From Chloroflexota bacterium (GTDB taxonomy: Bacteria; Chloroflexota; Anaerolineae; UBA4142; SHND01): 64,000 bases of DNA. The stretch is taken from positions 1-64,000 of the forward strand of contig JAKOPZ010000180.1 of the NCBI GenBank assembly GCA_029778615.1, read 5' to 3'. The notes beneath the pieces were generated by a model. The model was not told where the DNA came from. It saw nothing but the letters and a program-made list of their open reading frames with translations, and made no database searches. The position numbers were made by a program, and so were the translations under genes. Positions 1 through 8,268 of the stretch are shown here, piece by piece (the stretch's first letter is position 1; every line of letters starts with the position of its first letter).

Positions 1-19
1 TAGAGAGTGCATCCTACGC

Positions 20-68
20 ATTCTGCGATTCGCTATTTGCTATCTGCCATTGGCTATTGGCTCTTGGC
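20..68. repeat. Heptad array 1 (degenerate 7-bp units)
   Basis: Units in 7-bp register read attcgct, atttgct, atctgcc, attggct, attggct, cttggcg. The array covers the 3' end of the response regulator gene and supplies its last codons (KSQ) and its TAG stop. It belongs to the family of junction arrays described in the findings. Confidence 0.75.
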
Positions 69-638
69 GTCTTGCGCCAACACAATCGCCTGCGCGATTT
101 CTTTCATCGGCTTGCGCGTGTTCATGGACATTTTTTGAATTTTGCGGAACGCTTCTTGCTCCGTCAATCCTTGCGAGTCCATGAGAATCCCTTTCGCGCG
201 GTCAACGACTTTTCGTGTTTCGAGTGTCTCGTTCAAATCGCCCACTTCTTTTTCCAATTCACGAAATTCGCTAAAACGCGCGAGCGCGATTTCAATGGCA
301 GGAACAATTTCTTGTTCGCGGAATGGTTTCACCAAATAACCAACAACGCCCGCTTCTTTGGCGCGGTCAACGAGATCGCGCTGTGCGTACGCGGTCAGCA
401 AAAGCACGGGCGCGATTTTTTCTTGCGTCATCAATTTCGCCGCTTCGATGCCGTCCATGTCGGGCATCTTGATGTCCATTATCACGACATCGGGTTTCAA
501 TTCGCGCGCGAGATTCACCGCGCTGCGTCCGTCGCCCACTTCTCCGACAACCAGATAATTCAAATTGGTCAGCATTTCGCGCAAATCGGCGCGAATGACC
601 GATTCGTCGTCTGCAATAATTACTCTTGTTCGCTCCAC
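54..638 (-). CDS. pdtaR: Response regulator with ANTAR RNA-binding output domain (PdtaR-like)
   Basis: This 194-aa protein has a receiver domain (about residues 4-120) with the acidic pair D10/D11, phospho-acceptor D55 in a VVIMDIKMPD context, T82 and K104. An ANTAR domain follows (about 128-185) with the conserved VVDRAKGILM stretch. ANTAR proteins bind paired hairpins in mRNA leaders and act as antiterminators when phosphorylated. The GTG start at 638 sits 8 nt after a GGAGG and overlaps the end of the kinase gene by 19 nt, so the two are translationally coupled and form a cognate pair. The last three residues (KSQ) and the stop fall inside a 7-bp repeat array. Function is assigned from domains; the RNA target is unknown. 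Confidence 0.93.
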   Translation of the reverse strand: MERTRVIIADDESVIRADLREMLTNLNYLVVGEVGDGRSAVNLARELKPDVVIMDIKMPDMDGIEAAKLMTQEKIAPVLLLTAYAQRDLVDRAKEAGVVGYLVKPFREQEIVPAIEIALARFSEFRELEKEVGDLNETLETRKVVDRAKGILMDSQGLTEQEAFRKIQKMSMNTRKPMKEIAQAIVLAQDAKSQ

Positions 639-2104
639 GCTTCGTCGCCTCCGAGAGGAATTTTCGGGAAATTTACGATGGCGGAAACCCCGTTGTCGCT
701 CACCATTTCAATCGTACCTTTTAAATCATCCGTTACCAACATCCGCACAATTCGCAGTCCCAAACTATCCACTGTATTCAAATCAAAATTTTCTGGCAAA
801 CCACGCCCGTCGTCATGTACACGCAGTTCCACGCGGTCGCCGAAATCTTGAAACGATAGCGAAATGGTGCCGCCGCGTGCGCGCAGATCAAAACCATGCT
901 CCAGCGCGTTCTGCAAGAGCTCGTTAATGACGAGCGCACATGAGGTCGCCTGCCGCGCGGTGAGATAAATGTTGGGACCTTGCAAACGCAGTTTGATTTC
1001 GCGGTTTGGGTCGAGGACGCCGCTTTGCATTTGATTCAAAATGCGTCCCGCAATGTCGCGGATGTTGATTATACGCGAATCCTGCGCGGATAGAAATTCG
1101 TGAATCACAGCAATGCTCAAAATGCGATTCACTGCCTCGCCCAACGCAGTCCGCGCTTCTTCCGTCTGCATTCGACGCGATTGCATTCGCAACAATGCCG
1201 CAACGGTCTGCAAATCATTCTTGACGCGATGATGCACTTCTTTAATCATCGTCGTCTTGATTTTTAATTCGCGTTCGCGCGCTTTGGCTTCGGTGTCGTC
1301 GTGAATCGCAATCAAAACGCCCGCGAGCCGTGTGCCGCGATTCAGCCACAACAGCGCGTCGGTTTCAAAAATCGGTATCGCTTTTTTAACCCATTCGCGC
1401 CCGCGTTCATCGAGGGCGCGTTCGACGACGCGGTTTTCCGCAACCGCCTGCTCAAAAAGTTTCGCGTCGCCCGTTTCCAAAAACGTCAATGGTCTGCTGA
1501 TAAGGGTTTCGCTGTACCCAATGCTGCGATACAGGTTCGTCGCGACGCCGCTCATGTAACGAATGACGCCGGTATAGTCCGCAAACAACAAACCGTCGAA
1601 CTCGACAAAGTGGGAAAGGTCGGCAGGCACTTGGGGTTCGCCGCGCGTTGCCATTTCTTTTAAATCGCGCACCACCTGTTGAAAGACGCGATGGCGGCGG
1701 CGCATGCGTTCCACTTCGAGCAAATTGGTATCAATCACCAACACGCCGAACGCGCTCTTGTCCGAAATGTGCAGAGGGAATGCTTCGCGCTGGACCGGTG
1801 CACCCTCGCTCGGCACGTCGCGGATGCGGCGCACCGCGCGATGTTGCTCCAGCGCTTCGTGTACAAACGGGTCACTTTCGCGCGTCAGGATTTCGCCGAC
1901 AAGCGCTTTCTCATACGCGGGGGCGATGGAATGCGGACGCGCATGCGAACAGATGCGGACGTGTTGATTCTCGCGCAAGCATATCATCGCATCCGCGCGC
2001 GCCAGGTCCGCTAACAACGGAAGGAGTGCGCGCACGTGCGCGAGCAACTTTTCTTCGTCGCTCGCCAGCGAGGGGGGGGGGACGGCAATGTCCGCGTTTA
2101 GCAT
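620..2104 (-). CDS. pdtaS: Sensor histidine kinase, HisKA_2/PdtaS-like
   Basis: The protein is 494 aa from the ATG at 2104. The N-terminal ~150 residues resemble the H_kinase_N/GAF-like sensor of PdtaS kinases. A PAS-like segment (about 165-275) follows, then the H-box KEVHHRVKNDLQT with the phospho-histidine at H291 or H292, the N-box LVINELLQNALEHG near 392-404 and the G-box DDGRGLPE near 431. There are no membrane segments, so it is probably a cytosolic kinase for the adjacent ANTAR regulator. The start is odd: it lies directly after the T-tract of a terminator and has no clear ribosome-binding site. Codons near 2072-2081 form a run of ten identical bases encoding PPP. Family assignment is firm; the start is less so. 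Confidence 0.9.
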   Translation of the reverse strand: MLNADIAVPPPSLASDEEKLLAHVRALLPLLADLARADAMICLRENQHVRICSHARPHSIAPAYEKALVGEILTRESDPFVHEALEQHRAVRRIRDVPSEGAPVQREAFPLHISDKSAFGVLVIDTNLLEVERMRRRHRVFQQVVRDLKEMATRGEPQVPADLSHFVEFDGLLFADYTGVIRYMSGVATNLYRSIGYSETLISRPLTFLETGDAKLFEQAVAENRVVERALDERGREWVKKAIPIFETDALLWLNRGTRLAGVLIAIHDDTEAKARERELKIKTTMIKEVHHRVKNDLQTVAALLRMQSRRMQTEEARTALGEAVNRILSIAVIHEFLSAQDSRIINIRDIAGRILNQMQSGVLDPNREIKLRLQGPNIYLTARQATSCALVINELLQNALEHGFDLRARGGTISLSFQDFGDRVELRVHDDGRGLPENFDLNTVDSLGLRIVRMLVTDDLKGTIEMVSDNGVSAIVNFPKIPLGGDEAWSEQE

Positions 2105-2141
2105 AGATAAAAAGAAAGGTCGAGATGCGATTCTCGACCTT
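2105..2141 (-). terminator. Intrinsic terminator after tRNA-Pro
   Basis: On the minus strand a 10-bp stem (AAGGTCGAGA / TCTCGACCTT) with a 6-nt loop is followed by TCTTTTTATC. It lies 10 nt past the tRNA 3' end and directly before the kinase start codon. Confidence 0.85.
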
Positions 2142-2147
2142 GGAGAC

Positions 2148-2224
<77 letters not shown>

Positions 2225-2271
2225 AAAAGGAACGATTCCTCGCAAGATGGGGTAAAGGAACCGCAAAAACG

Positions 2272-2300
2272 ATTATAGTTGATGTGACACTTTTCACCAA
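2272..2300 (-). promoter_or_regulatory. Promoter of tRNA-Pro
   Basis: On the minus strand TTGGTG (2295-2300), a 17-bp spacer and a perfect TATAAT (2272-2277) lie about 48 nt upstream of the mature tRNA end. Spacing and -10 match the sigma-70 consensus. Confidence 0.75.
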
Positions 2301-2310
2301 ATTTCCTCTA

Positions 2311-2354
2311 AAAAACAAACTTGCTCAAACAGAGTTTGAGCAAGTTTGTTTTTC
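2311..2354 (-). terminator. Intrinsic terminator after nrdJ (bidirectional)
   Basis: A perfect stem of about 18 bp (…CTTGCTCAAAC / GTTTGAGCAAG…) with a 3-nt loop is flanked by A- and T-runs on both sides. It can end minus-strand transcription just after nrdJ and keeps it out of the tRNA promoter. Confidence 0.9.
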
Positions 2355-2362
2355 TATTGCGC

Positions 2363-4717
2363 TTATGTTTGTGGCTTGCCCGCAAAGTCCACATCACATA
2401 CGCCGGCGAGACACGCCAACTCTTGCGCCGCCGTCGTTAAATCTTCTTCTTCGTACCGATACAATTTGCTAAAATCAATCGCGGGAAAATGCGCTTTGAG
2501 TTTTTCGTACTCCCCCGCGTCAATTTCGTGATACGGCATTTGGTCATACATTGCATCAAACGCGGGGAGGAACGTGATGCCGCCGAGATAATCAACGTGT
2601 TCCCACACCCACTTCATCAAATCCAAAACTTCGTGCGGCTGGTACGTAATCGTCACGCTCGGATTGTGTTCCGTCCAATTCAATTTGTTTTGCAGCCAGT
2701 ACTCGCATTGTTGAATCGCGGTGCGGTCTTGGCGCGTAATCGCGCCGTCCGGTGATTTCACCGGAAAATGAATGACGTACGTATTCGCGTCTTCAGGCGT
2801 TTGTCCATTTTCGGGGTCCATCGGCGCGCCCGCGTCGCGCATCACTTTGTAAATTGGCGAATGGGTGGCGACGCGCACATTGCGAATGTAATACGGCGAC
2901 CAGCGCGCGTGAATGCCCGATGAGCAGTTCAATAACTGCGACGAATTGCCCGATGGTTTCACGCACGTTACGGAAACAGATTGATTGATATTCAATTGCG
3001 ATGCGACGACGCGATTCGTTTCAATCGCCACCTCGCGCAATGCGCGCTGCACATTCGCGTCTTGCGCGATGGGGCTGTCGAGTTGTCCGTTAATGTCCAC
3101 GCCGAGCAAGCGTTCTTCTTCACAATTGTCCTGCCATTGTTTCCGCAGCCCCGGGAAATGTGTAGCAAGCGATTGAATTGTGCCGATGATGGACGCGAGT
3201 TCCACTTTGTCTTGTAATGATTCGTACGTATCGCTTTGGCGCGCGACGGCGACAGAGAGATTGCAGAATTCGAATGGACGCAAAACAATTTCGCCGCACG
3301 GGTTCGTACCAAACTCGGCTTCTTTGCGCCGCGATGGGCGCATCGCAACCGCAGAATCGCGATTGAAAATGCCCGGCTCGCCGCGTCCGCCCTGCGCCAT
3401 GTCGAGGAAAAAGCGCGCAAACTCCAACTGTGTCAAACCGCCGCGCGGCAGCACTGCCGAATTGTTTGCGTTCCAACGCTGACTGTTCTCGCGTTCAAAG
3501 TCGCCGTCTTTCGCATGAAGCATTTCGTTATCGTCATAATCGAAAAGCGAAATCATCGCGGTCCGGCGCACGCCGCCGCTGACCGCCGCGTTGCCCACCG
3601 CGCACATAATGTCGTGTGCGTCGAGCGAACGCAGGAAGCTGCCTTGCCGCGCCAACACGCGCGTGCGAATAAATTCAAACATTTTGCGGAGCGGTTCGGG
3701 TCCCGACGCGCGTCCGCCTTTTGTTTTCAACGGCGCGCCCGCCGCACGCAACAGTCCTAAATCAAATTTCACATCGCCGCCGTCGAACCATGTCTCCAAA
3801 CCAAAACGCAGCGCGTCCGCCCAACCCTCCGCCGAATCTTCGACAAAGTACGTCGTCGGCGCTTTGCCTGCTTGGCGTTTCACGCGCGGGAAATTTTCCA
3901 CGTACTTGCGTTCGACCGAATAACCGACGCCACAGCCGCTCATCGAAATAATCAACGCCTCGACAAACGCGTCAATGCTTTCGACCGGCATGTACGAACA
4001 ATTGTAAATTGTGATGTTGTTGCGCCGCGCCGCCGCGCCCGCCATCGCCAAGAGACGCATCGAAGGCATCGCGCGCATTTCCAAAATACCGCGGCGAATC
4101 CGTTCGTATGTTTCGCGCGGCAGTCGTTCGCCCGCGAGCTCGTGCAAAAAATCTACCGAACGGTCAACGGTCTCAATCCATGTTTCGCGGCGTCCCAAAT
4201 CATAGTTGAACCGCGAATACTTGTCATAGAACTGGAATTTTTGGAGGTCGGTCGGAAAATAGTGGTCCGATTCCGCGAATGCGGCGCGCACGTTTTCAGG
4301 GATGGGACGCTCCGCGCGCAGTTTCGCATGTTCCGCGCGATAGAGAATGTAACGTTTTGCCGCTTCAAATTCGCCTGCCGCTTGCAGTACCATTTCCACA
4401 ATGTCCTGTACGTTTTCAACGGACGGCTGTTCATATTTCGCCGCGACGATGTTGCCCACTTGCTTGGCAAGGTCCGCGATAGGAATCACCGGTGCGCGTC
4501 CGAAACTCGCAAAACAGCGCGCCAACGCGTTTTCGATGCGCTCGATTTCAAATGGCATCACGCGTCCATCGCGTTTGACGATGCTCGTGGGCATCACAAT
4601 CGGCGCGTCCAAATCCAACGCGTTCGGTTTGTGTCCATTGCGGTTGGAATGTCCGTTGCCATTGCCATTTGTTTTTGACGAAAAGCGCGTGTCTACGCGC
4701 GGTTGTGCGCTGCTCAT
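2363..4717 (-). CDS. nrdJ: Adenosylcobalamin-dependent ribonucleoside-triphosphate reductase (class II)
   Basis: This 784-aa enzyme reduces ribonucleotides to deoxyribonucleotides with a B12-generated thiyl radical. A Gly/Asn/His-rich N-terminal tail (about 1-40) precedes an ATP-cone allosteric domain (about 45-135, beginning IVKRDGRVMPFE). The catalytic barrel carries YNCSYMP, NPCGE (radical Cys and Glu), the second redox cysteine in FCNLSVAV and CVKPSG. The C-terminal shuttle pair is ACLAGVCD. Length and motifs fit the monomeric RTPR-type family better than large NrdA-like NrdJ. The ATG at 4717 is preferred because GGAGG lies 7 nt upstream; a start 15 nt earlier is possible. It is the next gene downstream of nrdR, beyond a terminator hairpin that may regulate it. 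Confidence 0.94.
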   Translation of the reverse strand: MSSAQPRVDTRFSSKTNGNGNGHSNRNGHKPNALDLDAPIVMPTSIVKRDGRVMPFEIERIENALARCFASFGRAPVIPIADLAKQVGNIVAAKYEQPSVENVQDIVEMVLQAAGEFEAAKRYILYRAEHAKLRAERPIPENVRAAFAESDHYFPTDLQKFQFYDKYSRFNYDLGRRETWIETVDRSVDFLHELAGERLPRETYERIRRGILEMRAMPSMRLLAMAGAAARRNNITIYNCSYMPVESIDAFVEALIISMSGCGVGYSVERKYVENFPRVKRQAGKAPTTYFVEDSAEGWADALRFGLETWFDGGDVKFDLGLLRAAGAPLKTKGGRASGPEPLRKMFEFIRTRVLARQGSFLRSLDAHDIMCAVGNAAVSGGVRRTAMISLFDYDDNEMLHAKDGDFERENSQRWNANNSAVLPRGGLTQLEFARFFLDMAQGGRGEPGIFNRDSAVAMRPSRRKEAEFGTNPCGEIVLRPFEFCNLSVAVARQSDTYESLQDKVELASIIGTIQSLATHFPGLRKQWQDNCEEERLLGVDINGQLDSPIAQDANVQRALREVAIETNRVVASQLNINQSVSVTCVKPSGNSSQLLNCSSGIHARWSPYYIRNVRVATHSPIYKVMRDAGAPMDPENGQTPEDANTYVIHFPVKSPDGAITRQDRTAIQQCEYWLQNKLNWTEHNPSVTITYQPHEVLDLMKWVWEHVDYLGGITFLPAFDAMYDQMPYHEIDAGEYEKLKAHFPAIDFSKLYRYEEEDLTTAAQELACLAGVCDVDFAGKPQT

Positions 4718-4777
4718 TGCGACTGCCTCCAAATAAAATTTTGATAGAGCGCAAGCTCTTGCGTAAAAATACAGCTG

Positions 4778-4857
4778 AAAAAAAAACGGCGGGTGAATCG
4801 CGCTCTCGATTCGCCCGCCGTGTTCGCGATTCCGCGAAGGATTTACGGGGGCGAACC
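4778..4857 (-). promoter_or_regulatory. Terminator with candidate antiterminator upstream of nrdJ
   Basis: On the minus strand a 14-bp stem (4807-4820 with 4787-4800, one G-U) is followed by nine T's (4778-4786). This is a strong intrinsic terminator 60 nt before the nrdJ start. Upstream GGTTCGCCC (4849-4857) is complementary over 9 bp (one G-U) to the 5' arm of that stem, so an alternative antiterminator could form. A weak promoter-like pair, TTGCAA and TACAGC with 17 bp between, lies further upstream in the same 340-nt gap. I see no canonical B12 box. It may be an nrdR terminator, an nrdJ attenuator, or both. Confidence 0.6.
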
Positions 4858-4990
4858 GACCTGAACCGAAATAAAGCCGCGCGCGCGAATCATCGGTGTG
4901 AGCGCTGTAACGGTGAAACAGCAGAGTTGCAAGCTCGCAACGTGTTTAAGGAGAAATACACCAGAGGAAGGAAAAATTCGCGGCTCTTGC

Positions 4991-5064
4991 ATTTCCGATT
5001 TAAGATTTCCGATTTCAGATTGAAAATTTTCGTCCACGCATCCAATCTTTAATCTCGAATCTCT
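4991..5064. repeat. Heptad array 2
   Basis: Two runs keep a 7-bp step: atttccg, atttaag, atttccg, atttcag, attgaaa (4991-5025) and aatcttt, aatctcg, aatctct (5044-5064). The second run reaches the TAG stop of nrdR. Confidence 0.7.
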
Positions 5065-5551
5065 ACATCAACTTCATCTGCGACTTGGCTTCTTGTTCGC
5101 GTTCTTTGCGGTCACGCAAACGTTGAATCTCTGCCTGCAAGCTTTCCAAATCGGCAAAGCGGCGATACACGGACGCAAAACGCACATATGCCACATCGTC
5201 GAGCGTGCGCAAGCGGTCCATCACCATCTGCCCAATGCGCTGCGAGTCCACTTCGGAACGTCCGAGCGTATGCAATTGCGCTTCGATGTCGTCTACAATC
5301 GCTTCAATCGCTTGCATCGGCACGGGACGTTTCGCGCACGCGCGCGTGATGCCGCTCAATAATTTTTGTCGGTCAAACGCTTCGCGTCGTCCGTCTTGCT
5401 TGATGACCATCAGCGAAGTTTGCGCGACCCGTTCGTAGGTTGTAAAACGATGCCCGCATTTTTGGCACTCGCGGCGACGCCGAATCGCGTCTTCGGATTC
5501 GCGAGTGTCAATGACCTTGCTATCTTCTTCGGTGCAGTACGGACAGCGCAT
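5063..5551 (-). CDS. nrdR: Transcriptional repressor NrdR
   Basis: This 162-aa NrdR senses (d)ATP and represses ribonucleotide reductase genes. The N-terminal zinc ribbon has its four cysteines in MRCPYC and CQKCGHRF. An ATP-cone domain (about 47-137) begins [16 protein letters not shown]. The charged C-terminal tail (about 138-162) is slightly longer than the core family. Two NrdR-box-like sequences lie just upstream of its own start, pointing to autoregulation. The reductase gene nrdJ is next downstream on the same strand. The stop codon lies in the final unit of a heptad array. Confidence 0.96.
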   Translation of the reverse strand: MRCPYCTEEDSKVIDTRESEDAIRRRRECQKCGHRFTTYERVAQTSLMVIKQDGRREAFDRQKLLSGITRACAKRPVPMQAIEAIVDDIEAQLHTLGRSEVDSQRIGQMVMDRLRTLDDVAYVRFASVYRRFADLESLQAEIQRLRDRKEREQEAKSQMKLM

Positions 5552-5590
5552 TTGCGGGGTTAAAAATAGGGCATGGGCAGCCCCGCCCAG

Positions 5591-5636
5591 ACCCTAAATA
5601 TTGTAGCCAATATTGCCGAGCCACAATATGTCGTGG
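5591..5636 (-). promoter_or_regulatory. Tandem NrdR-box-like sites in the nrdR leader
   Basis: Two 16-bp sites, ACCCTAAATATTGTAG (5591-5606) and CCACAATATGTCGTGG (5621-5636), match the NrdR consensus acaCwAtATaTwGtgt at most core positions. Their centres are 30 bp apart, close to the usual three-turn spacing. The second sits in a longer dyad, gagccac-N8-gtggctc. They lie just downstream of the predicted start point of the nrdR promoter. Confidence 0.7.
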
Positions 5637-5649
5637 CTCTGTGCTGGAG

Positions 5650-5678
5650 AGTGTAGCACAATCCGCGCGTCAATTCAA
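5650..5678 (-). promoter_or_regulatory. Promoter of nrdR
   Basis: On the minus strand TTGAAT (5673-5678), 17 bp and TACACT (5650-5655). Transcription would start near 5643, placing both NrdR boxes in the early transcribed region. Confidence 0.6.
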
Positions 5679-5732
5679 GAGTTTGACCTTAAAAATCTGT
5701 TACAAGAAAAAGATTTGGACACTGTGCACAAT

Positions 5733-5769
5733 AAAAAAAGAGCCAGAGTCGTCATGCAACTCTGGCTCT
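5733..5769 (-). terminator. Intrinsic terminator after the Yip1-like gene
   Basis: A perfect 11-bp stem AGAGCCAGAGT / ACTCTGGCTCT with a 9-nt loop is followed on the minus strand by seven T's. Confidence 0.92.
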
Positions 5770-5790
5770 CGTACAATCGCAAACCCCCGG

Positions 5791-6390
5791 TTATTGCGCG
5801 CCGCCCAATGCTGCAACACCAATACCGAACGCTGCCGCAATCGTGCCGCCGATTACCGCGACAATCAAGAAATTCACAATCGCCGCGATGATGGCGGTGA
5901 TAATCGCGTTGCCGGTCGAAAACTCTGCCGCTTCGCGTACGCCGATGACGTAACCGATGAGGCGCAGAATCGCCGCCACAAAGCTAATGAGCGAGGTTAC
6001 GCAGCCGAGTGCGGGCGTAATGAGCGCGAGAATGCTCAAAATTCCGACCAACCCGAAAATATTCACATAGCCCGTCACGCGCAACATTTCTTGCGTATTC
6101 GTCTTGCCGCCGAACCATTTGGAAACGAATGCCAACACCCACGCGGCAATGAACCAACCAATCAGCGCCAAGACAACACTGATGATGGCGAAAATAATGC
6201 CGCCGGTGAGATTGAAACTCGACGTTTGCGCGGTGGTGTCAAACGCGACCGCGCCGCCAAAGAAACCGGCAATCAACGCCACAACCGCCGTGATAATCGC
6301 CGCAGGAGTGGTTGCGTTCGGGTCTTCGGCAATTTGGCGGTACGTTGGGGCTTTGAGCGTAATGACGCCCATAATACGATCCATGTCCAT
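5791..6390 (-). CDS. Yip1-family integral membrane protein
   Basis: This 199-aa protein begins MDMDRIMGVITLKAPTYRQI, a short cytosolic head, followed by five hydrophobic segments (about 30-52, 63-95, 115-135, 137-150 and 163-190). This pattern matches bacterial YIP1-domain proteins, whose role is not defined. The ATG at 6390 follows AAAGGAG by about 10 nt. It is monocistronic: a terminator follows it and a TATAAT lies about 290 nt upstream, giving an unusually long leader. The family call rests on topology and the head sequence. Confidence 0.72.
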   Translation of the reverse strand: MDMDRIMGVITLKAPTYRQIAEDPNATTPAAIITAVVALIAGFFGGAVAFDTTAQTSSFNLTGGIIFAIISVVLALIGWFIAAWVLAFVSKWFGGKTNTQEMLRVTGYVNIFGLVGILSILALITPALGCVTSLISFVAAILRLIGYVIGVREAAEFSTGNAIITAIIAAIVNFLIVAVIGGTIAAAFGIGVAALGGAQ

Positions 6391-6681
6391 GTTTTCTGTC
6401 TCCTTTACTGATGAGAGAAAATAATCAGAGTGTCGTTCACCGCCAGAGAAAGCAAATGAATGGGTGGGGATGAACTCACACTCGGTGACGTGCAGGAATC
6501 AAACTCTACCGCGCCGCAGCACGGCGCAGGGTCGGAAAAAATCGCGACTCTGCTGTGTAGGGGAAAATAAAAATCGCGCCGCTTGCTGTACCTCCTTTCC
6601 TTGCCGGACTGAAAGCTTCAAACCTTCAAGGCGATGGTTTTCTCAAACAAACTGACGCGCGCGAATGCAACAAAAATTATA
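6391..6681 (-). promoter_or_regulatory. Long, possibly structured leader of the Yip1-like gene with -10 element
   Basis: A perfect TATAAT on the minus strand (6676-6681) would start transcription near 6669, about 280 nt before the start codon. I see no good -35. The leader contains GC hairpins such as GCGCCGTGCTGCGGCGC and a GGAGG not followed by a start codon. It matches no riboswitch I recognise and holds no convincing ORF. Confidence 0.45.
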
Positions 6682-6723
6682 ACACCGATTGAGGCAAAAG
6701 TTCCTTAAGAAAATTACGCGTTC

Positions 6724-6779
6724 GTTGGGTAGGAACGGAACCGGGTTCCATTCCTACCCAAGTTCCGTTCCTACCCAAC
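6724..6779. repeat. 18-bp perfect inverted repeat with an internal partial copy
   Basis: The arms are gttgggtaggaacggaac (6724-6741) and its exact complement (6762-6779). The interior carries another ttccattcctaccca copy. It lies beyond the ftsZ terminator in a 568-bp gene-free stretch and looks like a small non-coding hairpin element. Confidence 0.7.
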
Positions 6780-6783
6780 ACAC

Positions 6784-6817
6784 AAAAAAAGAAGCGGGGT
6801 CCCACTACCCCGCTTCT
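6784..6817 (-). terminator. Intrinsic terminator of the dcw cluster after ftsZ
   Basis: A perfect 10-bp stem AGAAGCGGGG / CCCCGCTTCT with an 8-nt loop and seven T's on the minus strand lies about 140 nt past ftsZ. Confidence 0.92.
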
Positions 6818-6904
6818 CCGCCGGTTTCCGCCGCACTATCACTTGCTTGTTCACACAGACGCCCGGTGTGTTTCGGCGAGTGCAGAGCGAGCGGTTCGAA
6901 CTTT

Positions 6905-6960
6905 AATCTCTCGTCTCGAATCTCTAATCTCCAAGACCGGAGACTAGAGATTGGAGAGCT
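6905..6960. repeat. Heptad array 3 with fold-back
   Basis: Units aatctct, cgtctcg, aatctct, aatctcc, aagaccg, gagacta, gagattg, gagagct keep a 7-bp step. The two halves are complementary (ctctaatctcc against ggagactagag, 10 of 11). The array abuts the ftsZ stop codon. Confidence 0.75.
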
Positions 6961-8107
6961 AACCGCGCTTTCTCAAAAATGCGGGGATGTCCAAATCTTC
7001 ACGGTCAAATTGGCGCACCGGGAAATCAATCGTTTTCTTGCCCGGAGCCGCGACCACGTTTCCTGTCGCGATGCCCGCGCCCGTACCGGGCACACGTTTC
7101 GCTTGCGCTTGGAATCCTGTGGCAATCACCGTGATACGCACTTCGTCCTTCATTTCAGGATTGATGACTGCGCCGAAAATCAAATTCACTTCCGCGTCGG
7201 CAACCCGCCGGACAATTTCCGCTGCTTCGTACACTTCGTGCAACGTCAAATCTTCGCCGCCCGTCACATTGAACAAAACGCCGCGCGCGCCATCAATGCT
7301 CACGTCGAGCAGCGGCGACTTGATTGCCATCTCTGCCGCCGCGACCGCGCGATTTTCGCCGCTGCCGCGTCCGACTGCCATCAATGCCGCGCCGCCTTCG
7401 CCCATAATTGTTTTCACATCGGCAAAGTCCAAGTTGATCAAACCGGGCACCGTAATCAATTCGCTGATGCCCTGAATGCCTTGCCGCAACACATCATCTG
7501 CCAAACGGAACGCGGATTGCAGCGATGCCTTTTTATCAACAATATCGAGCAGGCGGTCATTGGGAATAATGATGAGCGTGTCAACGTTATCTTTCAAACG
7601 ATTCAACGCTTCATCGGCAACCTTTTTGCGTTTTGCGCCTTCGAACATGAACGGCTTGGTGACAACGCCGATGGTGAGCGAACCCATATCGCGCGCGATT
7701 TTCGCAATGACCGGCGCGGCACCGGAACCGGTACCGCCGCCCATACCCGCCGTAATAAAAACCATGTCCGCGCCTTTAATGGCTTCGCGGATTTCGTCCG
7801 ACGTTTCTTCGGCAGACTTCATGCCGCGTTCGGGGTCACCCCCCGCGCCCAAGCCGCGCGTTAATTTGTCGCCAATGCGAATTTTCGCTTGCGCTTGCGA
7901 ATGAATCAATGCTTGCGCGTCCGTGTTAACGGCAATAAAGTCCACGCCGCGCAGACCTTCCACAATCATTCGATTCACCGCATTCGTGCCGCCGCCGCCG
8001 ACGCCAACAACTTTGATTGCGGCAAAATTCTCGAATCCGTTAAAAAGGGGTTCGGGTCGCTTTTGCGGAACTGGGGGACGGGGTGGATTGAGGGAATTTC
8101 GCTCCAT
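6959..8107 (-). CDS. ftsZ: Cell division GTPase FtsZ
   Basis: This 382-aa FtsZ polymerises into the cytokinetic ring. A 30-residue N-terminal tail precedes the nucleotide-binding core, with [13 protein letters not shown] near 35-47, the tubulin signature GGGTGSG at 123-129 and NDRLLDIV near 203. The T7-like region is around [16 protein letters not shown]. The linker is short, and the conserved C-terminal peptide [12 protein letters not shown] binds FtsA or other tethers. The ATG at 8107 has GAGAGG 8 nt upstream. It is the last gene of the cluster and has a consensus promoter of its own. Confidence 0.98.
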   Translation of the reverse strand: MERNSLNPPRPPVPQKRPEPLFNGFENFAAIKVVGVGGGGTNAVNRMIVEGLRGVDFIAVNTDAQALIHSQAQAKIRIGDKLTRGLGAGGDPERGMKSAEETSDEIREAIKGADMVFITAGMGGGTGSGAAPVIAKIARDMGSLTIGVVTKPFMFEGAKRKKVADEALNRLKDNVDTLIIIPNDRLLDIVDKKASLQSAFRLADDVLRQGIQGISELITVPGLINLDFADVKTIMGEGGAALMAVGRGSGENRAVAAAEMAIKSPLLDVSIDGARGVLFNVTGGEDLTLHEVYEAAEIVRRVADAEVNLIFGAVINPEMKDEVRITVIATGFQAQAKRVPGTGAGIATGNVVAAPGKKTIDFPVRQFDREDLDIPAFLRKRG

Positions 8108-8239
8108 CGCTGTAACCTCTCAACAGGGGAATATTATGTTCCCCACTAGGCGGGACTGGAAATAATTTCGATCTCTCGACGCACACAACATCTAGGCAGA
8201 AATAAGGGAAAATCCCCTAGATTTAGGAGACGTGCGGAG

Positions 8240-8268
8240 ATTATAAGCCCCAATATACACTATGTCAA
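8240..8268 (-). promoter_or_regulatory. Consensus sigma-70 promoter for ftsZ
   Basis: On the minus strand a perfect TTGACA (8263-8268), a 17-bp spacer and a perfect TATAAT (8240-8245). The predicted start near 8233 gives a leader of about 125 nt with two inverted repeats (ATCTAGG…CCTAGAT and GGGGAACATAATATTCCCC) before the ftsZ ribosome-binding site. Confidence 0.88.

Noticed and set aside
4843-5037. 64-codon minus-strand ORF between nrdR and nrdJ
   Set aside because: Its first half is heptad-array read-through (FQSEIGNLKSEMQ) and the rest has no domain or ribosome-binding site.
4718-5062. Cobalamin riboswitch upstream of nrdJ
   Set aside because: No B12 box or GCCACTG-like core is visible. 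Only a terminator and possible antiterminator remain.
6689-7864. A 391-codon open frame on the plus strand opposite ftsZ
   Set aside because: It is the antisense shadow of ftsZ. The product is Arg/His/Gln-rich without domains, and ftsZ conservation on the minus strand is decisive.
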